64,000 nt of DNA. Origin: Haliclona indistincta (Eukaryota > Porifera > Demospongiae > Haplosclerida > Chalinidae). The stretch covers positions 372,001 through 436,000 of the forward strand of contig OZ024785.1 of NCBI GenBank assembly GCA_964017065.1, given 5' to 3'. The notes beneath the pieces are model-generated. The model worked only from the letters and a program-made list of their open reading frames with translations. It did no database searches and was not told where the DNA came from. A program made the translations under genes and the position numbers. Shown here in pieces: positions 46,085-57,047 of the stretch (its first letter is position 1; every line of letters starts with the position of its first letter).

Positions 46085-46557
46085 CAGGGTTGGGGCGAAG
46101 TACTTTTGAAAGGATTTAAGTAAAGTACAAGTACTTTCAGAAAATACTGAAGTACAAAGCAAATTTTGCCTTGGGACTTAAATACAAGTACAAGTACTAA
46201 GATTTGTACTTAAATACAAGTACAAGTACAAGTACAGTTTTAACTTTGAGCTTGTCAAGTTTGTTGGAATGACTTCATGATTATGCATGTCATTTCACAG
46301 TTCACACTATTTTATAAACCCAAAGTCCAAAACTATTTTTAAAATGGCTAATACATACTGTTACCTATTGACTCTGTAATGTTACATCTAATAAACTTCA
46401 AGTACTTGTAAGTACATTAAGTATTCAAAGTACATTGATATATATTTAAGTACAAGTACAAGTACATCCATAAAACTGATATAGGACTTAAGTATAAGTA
46501 CAAGTACGGCAAAATTGTACTTAAGTACAAGTACCTATGTACTTGGCCCCAACCCTG
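46085..46557. mobile_element. hAT-type MITE with 8-bp target-site duplication
   Basis: It is flanked by identical GCGGCTAG at 46077-46084 and 46558-46565. The termini are CAGGGTTGGGGC and its inverse GCCCCAACCCTG. Starting with CAGGG and an 8-bp duplication is diagnostic of hAT elements. The interior is made of repeated AAGTACAAGTAC motifs in both orientations and has no coding capacity. Length 473 bp. Inserted in the predicted intron of the coiled-coil gene at 45786-46034. Confidence 0.92.
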
Positions 46558-46679
46558 GCGGCTAGACCTACAGTTCCTTGAGCTGAGTTGAATTTGAATC
46601 TCTGAAAGCTGCTACTGCTCCTGAATAGTAAAAGGATGTTATTCTACTGCTGCACTCTGCTTACTGGTCACTTCTGCTC

Positions 46680-48290
46680 TCAGATGTGCTGACTCTGTTT
46701 CTCGATACACTGCATGTGATCATGGGCGGCTGATAGTATGCAGTCAACAGTATTCAAGATATCAGAGAAAGATGCGAATTGTTCGGTATAAGTTTGTAGG
46801 AGTGAACGGTAAAGTGTCTCCCATGCTTGAGGCAAAAAATTATGTGTTCGCTTAAAATTACTGCAGGTTTCTAGAGAAGATAAAGTTGTACTACGATTAC
46901 CACACTCTACAGCGGTTTCTCTTAGCCCAGCACTGAAATATGGTTTCATCAGTGTTTCTTGATAGTTTTTCATGGTATGCCAATCACCAGGAAAAATCAA
47001 CTGTTTCTTCAAAGTGTTGCCATATTGCCTTTTTATCTTAAGTATTGATAAGTTTTTCCGTTACCCACAAGCATTACCCAGCCAGAATTTATGTAGTGGA
47101 TGTATAATGGTGTGCTTGCATGCTGTTCATTGCTAAGTAAAACTCTAATACTTTGTTTGATGACAGTTTCTGCACACTATGGGCATGTAATTGTTTCACT
47201 AGTGTTGTTAGAGCGACATTGTCTGCTATGGTGGTCTCTTGTTGTTTGTTCATCTGCCCGTGTATTTGACGATTCCTGTGTGTTAAAGATTCACATGTGA
47301 TTGACAGTGTTGATTGTTGCTGTGTAATTGATGATTCCTGTGTGGTTGATGATTCCTGTGTGGTTGATGATTCCTGTGTGGTTGACGATTCCTGTGTGGT
47401 TGGTGATTCCTGTGTGGTTGACGATTGCTGTGTGTTTGATGATTCCTGTGTGGTTGATGATTCCTGTGTGGTTGATGATTCCTGTGTGGTTGATGATTCC
47501 TGTGTGGTTGACCATTCCTGTGTGGTTGACCATTCCTGTGTAGTACTCAAGCGATGTAACCGTTGTCTTTCACAAAATTTTTGAAAAGATGGCATTTTTC
47601 TCACAGGTACAGTGCGGCGACGTTTTGGACCTCGTTTTCCTAACTTGTGTGGAGAGCTGGATGGCAAATTTCTTCGAGTTATGCCTGCAATTGATATGGG
47701 TGCTGTGCCACAGGATGAGTTCGCTCCACATATTCAGATGTAAGGGCATCTTCAGTCACCATTGCTACTGAGGTAAGATCAGAAGTAGATTTAGTGTTTA
47801 GAGTAACAGAAATAGTGGAGGTGTCTCTGCTAGCACCAGTGGCCAAGTAGGTGTCAGTGACTTCTGATCGTTGACTTGATTGAGGATTGTAGTCTTGAAG
47901 TGGTGGTATTGACACTTTCAGCTGTGAATTTGGCTGTACTAACTGTACTGTGGTACCATGGTAGCTTCGCTGTTGGTTACCACAGTAAACAGCCATGACT
48001 TTGCAACATGTGAAAGTTGTCTACACTTGCAATTGTAAACGATTTGACTGGAAGCTCATCACAGATGCTAGTCTTTCACTTCTCCTCCGCACGCTCTGTG
48101 ACAAATCTGTCGTATGTGTCGGCTGAGCAGACACATCCTAGCTTGTTCAGCATCTTCATGAACAGGCATGAGCCACCACAAACTTCTCTAGTATATTGTA
48201 CATTAATAAAGTGATGATGAAATACTGCCTGATTTTTAATGACAATTACACGATCTGGATCGTTTTTCATGAGCAGGTTGAATTATAAAT
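46680..48290 (-). pseudogene. Decayed gene of a DUF6589-like family
   Basis: Minus-strand pieces in order: VFHHHFINVQYTREVCGGS and NKLGCVCSADTYDRF (48270-48078); after one TGA in the same frame, PVKSFTIASVDNFHMLQSH; a one-base shift at about 47998; YCGNQQRSYHGTTVQLVQP (47990-47679); a further shift; a basic segment (HKLGKRGPKRRRT); the STTQES array; then FPGDWHTMKNYQETLMKPY and CSNFKRTHNFLPQAWETLY (47012-46680). From memory these blocks match large uncharacterised multicopy proteins of sponges and cnidarians that carry DUF6589. No catalytic assignment is possible. At least three breaks make this copy a pseudogene. Confidence 0.5.
47331..47545. repeat. 18-bp minisatellite encoding STTQES
   Basis: About twelve units of GATTCCTGTGTGGTTGAT lie inside the decayed DUF6589-like gene. 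On the minus strand they read STTQES with W/P/N substitutions. As 18 is divisible by three, the host frame is kept, so the array could have expanded while the gene was coding. Open frames in other phases are shadows. Confidence 0.9.
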
Positions 48291-48760
48291 ACATGCCTTG
48301 GTGCAAGAACTTTGTAAAAAGTTGTCATTATCCAATTAGAAATGTAGCAATTACTGTACATTTTAATAAAATCAGAAACATATCTTGCTGCTGACAATTA
48401 ATTTTATTGACGATTGTGAATTTTGGTATTATTATCATATTATCTGGAATTATTACCTATGACTACATTCAGCATGTTATTGAATCTGGAATTACCGTGG
48501 TCAAAAATACAGACCAGGTTCAAAAGTTGTAAGAGGACACAACGGTCTGGGGCACTATATTTTTTTCCTCTTCACTTCTTTTCTCTAACACCTAACACCT
48601 TGTTTGTGTGTCCCTACTTTTGCGTTTTTTTTATCTTTTGTAGTCTTTTAGTTAATAATGATAAAAATAATAAAAATCAATGAGCTACAGATAACTTGTC
48701 CTTATTGAGAAATATGATTCTGTCTCCAAACGTCAATCAATTGAATGAGGTGTGTTTATT

Positions 48761-48925
48761 ACTATCAACCTTTGAAAATAAAACTAAACCAGTCTGGCCC
48801 AGTTCTGAAGTGACTAGTACTAGGGAAGTGCCAGTTGTTGTACTACTATCAACCTTTAAAATTAAAACTAAACCAGTCTGGCCCAGTTCTGAAGTTGCTA
48901 GTATAAACGCACTATTAGAAGCATT
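48761..48925. repeat. 83-bp tandem duplication
   Basis: Two copies, starting ACTATCAACCTTTGAAAAT at 48761 and again at 48844. The surrounding 48300-49420 has no gene I can support; 48460-48700 holds a scrap of the W family and sequence shared with 39270-39330. Confidence 0.8.
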
Positions 48926-49421
48926 AACACACACTCGCTCATATTCACAGATGCATGTACTCTTGCTATGAGTTAGTCCGACATACTGGCAGTAATACAG
49001 AGATTATAATAAGTAGACTCTATACAATACCAGACAATTAAATTAACTCGTAGGTAAGCAAGAACTCTGCCACTTTTCTTGCTTGCTCCTATCGGAGGAG
49101 ACATGTGCAATAGCCTTGTAACAGAACTGTGCATCATAGATACCGACACGTGGCTTGAGTGGTGGTGTTTCTGTTGCCACACGATGAATTCGCTCCACAT
49201 ATTCGCTTCAGAGTGACAGGTTGGAGGGTGTCACACAATTCATGGTGACCTCATCTTCAGATGACTTTTGCTTTATAAAATCAGTGCACGTGCTTCTATA
49301 CTGTACTAGCCGCATACTAGCCGGAGCGCGGGAAGGAAAGAGTGCCATTTTCAAACTACCTCATTATATCTCATATTATTTTTATCGATGATTGCACAAC
49401 ACAGCGAAATGAGCAGCGATG

Positions 49422-49656
49422 TAGTGCTAATCATTCAGCACTGATCACTACATGCGGCAGCAATGATGCTGTGCTAATCATTCAGCACTGATCACTACAT
49501 GCGGCAGCAATGATGCTGTGCTAATCATTCAGCACTGATCACTACATGCGGCAGCAATGATGCTGTGCTAATCATTCAGCACTGATCACTACATGCGGCA
49601 GCAATGATGCTGTGCTAATCATTCAGCACTGATCACTACATGCGGCAGCAATGGGA
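49422..49656. repeat. 47-bp tandem repeat, five units
   Basis: The unit contains GTGCTAATCATTCAGCAC, itself a dyad (GTGCT...AGCAC), followed by TGATCACTACATGCGGCAGC. Units are nearly identical. No gene lies nearby: 49660-49900 is AT-rich and empty. Confidence 0.92.
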
Positions 49657-49907
49657 AATTTAAGATTTTGAGCTGCAAACTTTAATCAACGTACTTAATA
49701 ATTATATTAATGCTCTGCTATTACAGAAGTAGTTTTATTCCACATAACTATAACCAAGTGTTTGATTATTTTGAAAACAAAATTTATCATTGAAAGTACT
49801 GGGAACATACCAGGCTGGTCTATCTGAGATACACTGATGGCTCCATGCTAGCTGTGTGCCTAACCAGAGTTAAAAAATAGTACAAAAGGTAGTTTAAATT
49901 TAAAATT

Positions 49908-50034
49908 ATGAATCGCGGTCAAATCCCTATTGCCAAGTGGCAATATCGAGGAGTTCAACTCAGTTCGCCATCATCTGCTGCCAGCACACTGCGTCTCTAC
50001 GGCGTGAACCCTGACACCGCGAGGTACTACACAC
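49908..50034 (+). CDS. Possible first exon, unrecognised protein
   Basis: An ATG at 49908 opens MNRGQIPIAKWQYRGVQL and continues to LRLYGVNPDTAR, where GCGAG is followed by gtactac, a plausible splice donor near 50024. Codons look balanced and less AT-rich than the flanks. No downstream exon could be matched, so this remains a weak candidate. 50100-50580 shows nothing else. Confidence 0.25.
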
Positions 50035-50584
50035 ACTCACAGTTGGGGCTTGTTGTCTGTTTTCCTTATTTCCTACCTCCAGCAGGCCACCTTGCCGCTC
50101 CGAGTCACTCATGATCACCAAAATTAATGGTGCCTATCTTTTTCCATTCTTAGTCGCTGTCAACGCCGCCTCTTGTTGACGCTTAGCTTTCTTTATCGCT
50201 CTTTATTTCTTTGCTTGTGGTCCTTCAGCACTTAGTGACATCTTCATCATCTGCGCGCCTTGGGTATTTTCTTTCTGATTTGGAGTATCATCCCCTAGTG
50301 TGTAGCATTGTGTGTTGACCATATTGTCTCTCCATCTCTAGGATCATCATGCCACAGTTGTGCGGACACTTGCTACTGAGCATACACAGTGATTCATGCA
50401 AATGCATACATCACTAGGTGGTATAACTGCCTACATGGCTATATTGCAGGGTAGCTTGAGTTGCTGTTGCTGTAGTCTGTTACTCATCCAGTAACCACTG
50501 ACTCCCTCTGGTGCTTGATAGCCCACTCCCTCTCCTCACAGCTGTGATCCCAGCCAAACCACACCATCAGCAGCAGCATCCCAT

Positions 50585-50900
50585 CTATCCCACTTGTGAG
50601 CCATGCCAGCTTAATTGTGAGCCACACCAGCTTGTGAGCCACGCCAGCTTGTGAGCCACATAGCTTGTGAGTAGCTTGTGAGCCACGCCAGTGTCGATGA
50701 GAAACCGAGAAATCATTCGAATAACACTATAGTTTACATGATAACTATGTAGCGAGCAATAATTTTCATTGTTTGCAGTATGGCGCACAGCGGCACTTGC
50801 ACTATAGGCTAGATTATTTTTGTCGATAATATTATCTTAGGCTGTGTGGGGCGTGGTCACGGCACTCTTAGCTGTGTGGGGCGTGGTCACAACACCTCGA
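50585..50900. repeat. Short direct repeats
   Basis: About four units of GAGCCACGCCAGCTTGT (50595-50690) and two units of GCTGTGTGGGGCGTGGTCAC (50832-50851 and 50872-50891). No gene is visible in 50115-51230 beyond these. Confidence 0.75.
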
Positions 50901-51234
50901 CTTGTTTCACAGATTCTGTCGCTATCACTGTACGCATGTACGTGTCAGGTTAGCCATTATTAATTTTAATCATGTATTATTGGTGATCACATCAAACTAT
51001 TATAACAGCAGTAATTATTATTATGATATGATAATGTTAATAATTGTGTCCATATCATAATGATGAAAGAAGTTTATGACAACTTAGTCATAATTTGTTC
51101 TGAGAGTAAATGAACAACTGAATAGAACGAGAGTCCTGCATGCTGGAGTAAATACAGTATATATTTTTGAGTATATGAACTGATAACTGAAAATGGTTAC
51201 AATGAAAACAGCTGAATACTATTATCGTAATTGA

Positions 51235-52894
51235 TCAAGTGTTGATTTGGAAACAAATAGAAAGGTACGCCTTTTGACAGGTTGTCAGTTGCTCTTTGAT
51301 GGGCTGGGGTACCACAAGCTCGGGTCCTTGGAAATTGGGGTCAGCAGCTTTAATACAAGATACTTTTAGGTGATAGTGAGAGTTGGTCTCTTTTCCAAGA
51401 AACTGGGTTCCTGTCGACAAGTTAGAGATCATTCTTCGTTCTGCGCGAGAAACCAACAAATCTAAAGTGTTGTTTTCCCCTTCATAATTCAACCTGCATG
51501 ACTGGCAGACCTTAATGTGATTATTCTTCAATTTAAGAACAAAGGGATTATTTGAGGGACTCGGCTGTAATGAGTGTTGTCCTACTGCTTGATGATTTAG
51601 GCACGGACGAATTGAACGTGTCTCAACAGACGGCAATACTCGCTTACGCTTCTTTGCTACACCACCTTTTCTTCCCGCACCTGTTGGCAAACCATGATTT
51701 GCAATTGAAGTCAGATTTACATGAACTTCCTTTGTGTGGTCAAGAAAAGATCTGAGCCGACCATTGTCATGAGCCGCTGCTAGGACATGAGAGCATAACG
51801 AGAAACCTTTAAACATCTGACAGTTCTTGTCACAACAGAAAAGCTCCATATTTTTGGCATTTCTTGTTACTAAATGTGGCTGTGCAGAAGTTGAACTCTT
51901 CACTAACCTGGCCATATGATCAGAGCTCCACGGAACTTTAAGAATGTGTCCATTTGTCATGACTAGCTTCTCAGCCTTTGCCCACATGCCCTGCAATGTG
52001 CAGTCTGCGATGCCGTTTAGACCAGATTCTTCAACAGAAACACTAAGAATAGGCATAGAATCGCTTCGATCAACAAGGCAAGAACGGACAATGCTTGAAG
52101 ACGGACCACTAAAATACGAAGCATTTGGACTACTTAAGCACGAAGCACTTGACAACGGAGCACTCAAGTGTGAAGCATTCAATGATGGAGCACTCAAATG
52201 TGAAGCACTATATGATAGAGAACTCGAGCGTGAAGCACTTGATGACTGAAGGTTTACTGGACGCATGCTGTTAACTTTACCCATGTGGAGCTTTTTTGCA
52301 CTGTCACTCATTTGTGAGAACCAACGCTGCTCTGTGACGACCAAACTCTCATACTGCTTTGTAAAATGCCATTCTCCACGACCAATGACAGCTTTCTCGA
52401 GACAAGAAACATGATCAGTGACAATTGCCTTTAAGCTGTCAATTAGCTTAGGAAGCTGATTTTCTTTCCAGGCTACTTCTTGCTTGATTACATGATTGAG
52501 AGACTCACTATTATTTGTGGTAAACAAACGTTTTGGATCTCTACAGCCCGCTAGATGCCGTGCTTGTGGCAGAACACATTTAACGATTTCATCTGCTTTG
52601 TATTGACAAAACCAGGCATGAAATTGAGGTTCGACGGTGGGGTTGCAACTCATTTCTAAATTATTCCATTTTGCCTTCACCGCTTCCAAGCCTCTATTGA
52701 AAGATACTTCTGACTCAGAGTCAACAAGACCAGCCTCGAAGTGCGTGTCGATTTGACGACCAAATATATCTGCTAATATCTCCTTTGTGGCACCTTGTGA
52801 AACATTCAGTATTCGAAGCTTTTCCTTGATATTCTGGCGAATGTGATTGCTACATCTCAGCTGAACTGCATTTGGAAAACACAAAGAAAATGCT
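51235..52894 (-). CDS. MULE-like gene, exon 3, part after the MITE
   Basis: It resumes as KAFSLCFPNAVQLRCSNHI, the expected continuation of a MULE core after D-G-E-P-E-L (C-x-x-H block). About 550 residues follow with no stop, including the SWIM-like CCDKNCQMFKGFSLCSHVLA (51775-51840) and a final KVCQSCRLNY...CIKAADPNF segment. Five degenerate Ser-Ala-Ser repeats (SASHLSAP type, 52105-52250) are a local minisatellite of about 30 bp. Stop TGA at 51235-51237. Confidence 0.8.
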
Positions 52895-52898
52895 TTAA

Positions 52899-53497
52899 CT
52901 CTTTAGTGACTGAATTATTTTGACGAAAATTCGGCTTGCTCTAAACTGACAGTTTGTCTTGCGATTTCTACAACTTGCAGTACGCTAGCTGTTCCAAACT
53001 AGCACTGTTTTTTCCTGGCATGTCAAAGTTTACGACCATGTACTAAACTCTGAGTTGGCCACTCCCAATTCGGAACAGAAGCCGCTTAAGTGCTGCGACC
53101 TCGTCATTTTTCAGCCAATTTTGGTCTTCGTTTAGCCCTGGTGACTGATACAAAAACCTGGTGGTGTCCAGGTGAGCAAACAGCATAGTTTAGACCATAT
53201 TCTATGCCCAAGTATGCATTTACGGGCATCCTGAAGCCCCCAAAATGCCGAAAGCGGCGAGGGGCTCCGCCCCTTCGAACCCCGGGTTAAAGGGGGGACA
53301 CCCCCCTTTAAAAATCCCCCCGTTCTATATATTTTAGTGGGGAGGGCGCGGCGAAAAACAGTGGGTTTTTTCAGGTAAAGTTAGCTTTTGCAATTAAACT
53401 TTATTTGACCTTTCTAGAGCACTTTTCACACTATTTATGACGTCTACAGTAGGTGGAGTCAATTATGACGGCTAAATCCGCTATAGGCCCTAAAGGG
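52899..53497. mobile_element. piggyBac-type MITE inserted in the MULE coding sequence
   Basis: It is flanked by TTAA at 52895-52898 and 53498-53501. The ends are inverted: CTCTTTAGTGACTG on the left and, in reverse complement, CCCTTTAGGGCCTA on the right. TTAA duplication with CCCTTT-type ends is the piggyBac signature. The interior (599 bp) is GC-rich in its right half with GGGGGG/CCCCCC runs and no transposase. Removing it with one TTAA joins the MULE frame exactly (GEPEL-I-KAFSL), as expected for precise piggyBac excision. Confidence 0.92.
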
Positions 53498-53501
53498 TTA
53501 A

Positions 53502-54210
53502 TAAGTTCAGGTTCTCCATCGCTTCCATAAGATCTTAATCCAATTAGCTTAGGATTGAGTCGAATTAAAGTAGATGCAAAATAGTGAAAGGGTCTGAACG
53601 TTTTGGTCTGGTGGATCAAGATGGGACCAAGAACAATTGGATTGTTGTTGCCTTTTGTTGTTTCTACAAGTAGGTTCTTATATGCTGTGGGAGTGACATT
53701 GAACGGGCCTAGGTTGAACGTAGGATCAATGCACAACACACTAGAAGGATTTCCTGTGCAGAAACGTTCGAGATCTACAAGCTGCTGATCCGTTGTCAAT
53801 ACACACATGGGTTCAGGAGCAGCTTCTACTGACCGTATGAAAACAGATTGGGAATCAGCTGGTTCTTTACACATCTGCATAATATGCGCTAGGATGTCAG
53901 TACTTGGACATTGCAATTCAGAGCGATTCTTGGAGGAATACTTAAGATTGTGAATTTGCTGACGATTCCGGGGAAGATCACAAGCCGAAGAAGCGCCCAT
54001 CACACCTCCTGAGTTGTTCGACTTCTCGTAAAACTTTTCGAGGTGTCTTAGTTTCCATGGATGACTTTAGCAAATTAATCGTGCTCGGTTTAGTACGAGT
54101 ATACGGTTGCTTGCCCTTAGAATTTCCGTGTGGTTTTAGTTCTATTGGATGCTCGTGTCGGTCGAAGCTATATTGTACGAACGCAAGGGGTTGAAGCTGA
54201 CCTTTGGCAT
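53502..54210 (-). CDS. MULE-like gene, exon 3, part before the MITE
   Basis: The acceptor aactgttttag precedes 54210. The first frame reads AFVQYSFDRHEHPIELKPHG and TPRKVLREVEQL, then a one-base shift near 54011 leads to GGVMGASSACDLPRNRQQI. It carries the first catalytic Asp (VLCIDPTFNLG), QTKTFRPFHYFAS and ends at GSDGEPELI with the second Asp, where the TTAA insertion begins. Confidence 0.8.
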
Positions 54211-54645
54211 CTAAAACAGTTAGAGAAAAGAAATACTATTAAAATTATGTGAAAACCAGACATTTGTACTTAACTATTACCGTATATAGCAGGTAATTTC
54301 ATGAAGTTAAGTTAAATTTTGCTTGAACCACATAAGTATGGTGTGATGAAATGCATGTGCTGATTTGAATTTTAGGACCTGTTCGCGAAAATTGAACCAC
54401 TGAATTTGCACCTCACGAAAATTACCCACTATAATTGTTATGGTATTTGGGTGACATAATTATTGTGTTGTGAGAAAGGAACGTCAAACTCTCATACAAG
54501 CAGCATTTAGGGCAAGTACATGTACTTTAAAAGTTTAATGGACAGTGCTAAAGTAAACTGTTTATTTTGGCTTGTAATAGCAGTATTGACAGTGGGAGGA
54601 ACTTGTGCTCCATAATAAGGAAAAGGCTGTTTTTAGAGCAGTTAC

Positions 54646-54995
54646 TAGCCTAGTACCTCGGCGCCAAATAGAGCGCCTAGTTTCAAATGTATACGCATGC
54701 GCGACATTTTTCCCGACATTCCAGTAATACCGGATATTTTCCGTTTATGTTTGTGACTTGTGTACTGACCTCGTGCTTCAGTTTTGCTGACTAAGAAATT
54801 CGAATACTAACGAACGACAAGAAGTAGTTGGCAGCAGACTTGGACATACAGTCCTGTAGCTACGAGTATCCACGGTTGGTTAGATGTCCATACTGGCACA
54901 ATGTGAAAGCATGCTATAGCTGTCCCGCCCATTTTGTTCGCGCATGCGTGTGCATTTGATACTAGGCGTTAATTTAACGACTAGGTACTAGGCTA
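54646..54995. mobile_element. 9-bp-TSD MITE in the MULE intron
   Basis: Direct repeats AGCAGTTAC at 54637-54645 and 54996-55004 flank an element that begins TAGCCTAGTACC and ends GGTACTAGGCTA. Terminal inverted repeats extend about 55-60 bp (to CATGCGCG) with scattered mismatches. 350 bp, non-coding. The 9-bp duplication points to the Mutator superfamily, though the ends differ from those of the MITE at 21558. Confidence 0.85.
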
Positions 54996-55604
54996 AGCAG
55001 TTACTTGTTCTCTGAAGACTGCTAATTGTACAGAGTTCATGCTTCTTTCGTGTCTATGTTATGTGCCCCAGCTCTGTGTGATATCGAGCATTCAATACAC
55101 ATCAAAGTAATATTATAACACAAGTGCTGCTTACAAGCGGTTCCTTACAAACCAAGTGAATTTTACAGCATGAAAGGTGTGGTTGTGTGGCATGATACAG
55201 CACTCAGTTTTGCCTTGTGCTATATCAGCCACTTGACCATACTCCTCATGCTATGACTGACAGCACACTGTCTATGACCTTGACAAACACCATAGTAGCG
55301 CTGAAATGTACTATAAAAATAATGTCTATCATGGCAAACAAGCAACAAAACAACAACGGTATAGTCATCAAAATAATTATTATAAGTAATATTATCCTAT
55401 AATAGTTTTGTTTAATATTAATAATGTAAGTGTGTTCACTCTGATTGACTAAAAATTACCACATGTGGTAAGTAAATCAATCTTTCTGACTTTTATGCAC
55501 ATGTTTCTATCTCTACAGGAAGCCTTGTAATTGAAAAAAATCCGAAGTGTGGAATTAACACTAGCCGGCAGTGTATAGTTAGATATGAATTCACTATCCC
55601 TTAC

Positions 55605-56002
55605 CATGTACGGTGGTAATGATTCTTGTAAAATCCTGTGAAGACGTGTGTCGGTAGTACGTCCTGGTTAGTTTATAGTGATGTTTGCCTGATTTTGAAC
55701 GTTTAAAAACGTTGGTAGAACTTCTGTGTCGATGTACACTCACAAATGCCACTGGAGATCCTTTCCTCTTCCACACACCATTTCCATCAGCACGAACATC
55801 TATAGATTCATCCAGTGACTGCAGGTTGACAACAAACGATATATTGTGATGGACATGCATAGGCTGCTTAGAACAAATGTTCTCTTCAGGTGGCTTGTTT
55901 ATCACGAGAATTCTTGTCAATTCTTCCACTGTGTAATGCTTATGTGGTCTCTCCCAACTATACACTGGTAACTTAGCGTCATCATCATACAAACTCCTCA
56001 CT
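55605..56002 (-). CDS. MULE-like gene, exon 2
   Basis: It begins VRSLYDDDAKLPVY, has WERPHKHYTVEELTRIL, and ends in a conserved-looking strand-rich part (VVNLQSLDES, GVWKRKGSPVAFVSV, RTYYRHTSSQDFTRI). The donor GTAAGG after TACATG leaves one base of a split Asp codon, which the next exon completes. The 1394-bp intron 54211-55604 contains the MITE at 54646-54995. Confidence 0.75.
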
Positions 56003-56066
56003 CTGAAGAATTGATAATGCCAGTAGTAAATTATTTAACACAGTGCCGTTTATTAACATAAAATAC

Positions 56067-56398
56067 CTGTTCTCTTCTTCAGTCGGCTTAGCTCCTCGAT
56101 CCGAGTCTTCATCCTCACTGACACGGTAAGTACCCTCTGTATCTGACTCAAAATCATCACTCGTGATATTGCAAGCTCCATCTTCGGCTGCATCACTGTA
56201 GCTCACGACTGGCGCCGGCGTAATGGAACTCGAGCTGATGCCGGTGTTCAGCGGACTAGTAACGTCATCATCCAAAACCATTTCTTGCTTCACTGTGTCA
56301 ACATAGTTGTGATGACTACTCTCACTCATTTGGCTGTCAATAGACAAAATAGAATCGCTGTCTGTTTCTGCCAGTGTAAGATCAACGAAGGACGCCAT
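56067..56398 (-). CDS. MULE-like gene, exon 1
   Basis: Start ATG at 56396-56398 (MASFVDLTLAETDSDS). The exon is acidic and Ser-rich, with EEENR at the end. The donor gtattt follows AACAG, leaving two bases of a split Arg codon. The 64-bp intron (56003-56066) ends ttcttcag. Upstream lies a 150-bp stretch with TGACGTCA-like motifs (CRE-like TGACGT at 56460 and 56492), possibly promoter. Confidence 0.7.
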
Positions 56399-56810
56399 TG
56401 CCAACGACACGTGGAGAAGGCGTTATCATCGACACGAGGAGGAGGAGGCGTTATCATTTTGACGTCACGAGCAAAAATGTCACCGACAATGACGTCACCG
56501 TTTCTTCGTTTCTTCATTTCCGTTTCCTATTTCTCATTTCCTCGTTCCTCCTTTTAGAGCGACCCGGCGTGGCGATACTCAAGCTTGTGCTTGGTCACGT
56601 GCGCTAACCACAGCTTGGTCACGTGCGTATTGCGCAATCACATTAATGGCGTCTAACACTTAGCTGACAATGGATCACGATCGAGAAATCGCGGAATTTA
56701 TATCGCCGTTTCGCTAAAAACTAAGTTCAAAAGGCACATGCCAGGAGAATTTCACGACTGTTCGTGGGTGTTTTGGTCTCGGCACTGCTCACGTAAAGGT
56801 GCTAGGCGAG

Positions 56811-56811
<1 letters not shown>

Positions 56812-56881
<70 letters not shown>

Positions 56882-57047
56882 AGGAAGAAGGAAGAAGGAA
56901 GAAGGAAGAAGGAAGAAAGGAGGAAGGAGGAAAGGAGGAAAGGAGGAAAGGAGGAAAGGAGGAAAGGAGGAAAGGAGGAAAGGAGGAAAGAAGAAAGAAG
57001 AAAGAAAGAAGAAAGAAAGAAGAAGAAAGAAGAAAGAAAGAAGAAAA
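56812..57047 (+). repeat. 236-bp uninterrupted polypurine tract
   Basis: The plus strand is only A and G, running from (GAAA)n through GGAAGAA and GGAAAGGA units back to GAAAGAA. Homologous places in X copies 1 and 2 have only a few TTTC units or a (TTCC)n run of about 40 bp. Mirror-symmetric parts could form triplex DNA. Open frames here on both strands are artefacts. Confidence 0.95.

Larger units (their letters stand above)
51235..56398 (-). pseudogene. MULE-like transposase gene, spliced, disrupted by a MITE and a frameshift
   Basis: Reading 56398 to 51235, exons 56398-56067, 56002-55605 and 54210-51235 (the last interrupted at 53498) join in phase. Order of parts: acidic Ser-rich N-terminus; a GVWKRKGSPVAFV...YKLTRTYYRH region; ELKPHGNSKGKQPYTRTKP; a DDE core with first Asp in LCIDPTFNLG and second Asp in YGSDGEPEL; a CSNH motif (C-x-x-H) after it; a long helical part with NNSESLNHVI; a SWIM-like zinc site (CDKNC ... 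CSHVLA); and a C-terminal C-x-x-C zinc-like segment. This is the plan of Mutator-like transposases. Damage: a one-base frameshift near 54011 and a 599-bp piggyBac-type insertion. Otherwise it is open over 800 codons, so inactivation is recent. No terminal repeats of the autonomous element were identified, so it could also be a domesticated gene. Confidence 0.8.

Noticed and set aside
49422..49656. CRISPR-like array of 47-bp units
   Set aside because: There are no variable spacers; units are near-identical throughout.
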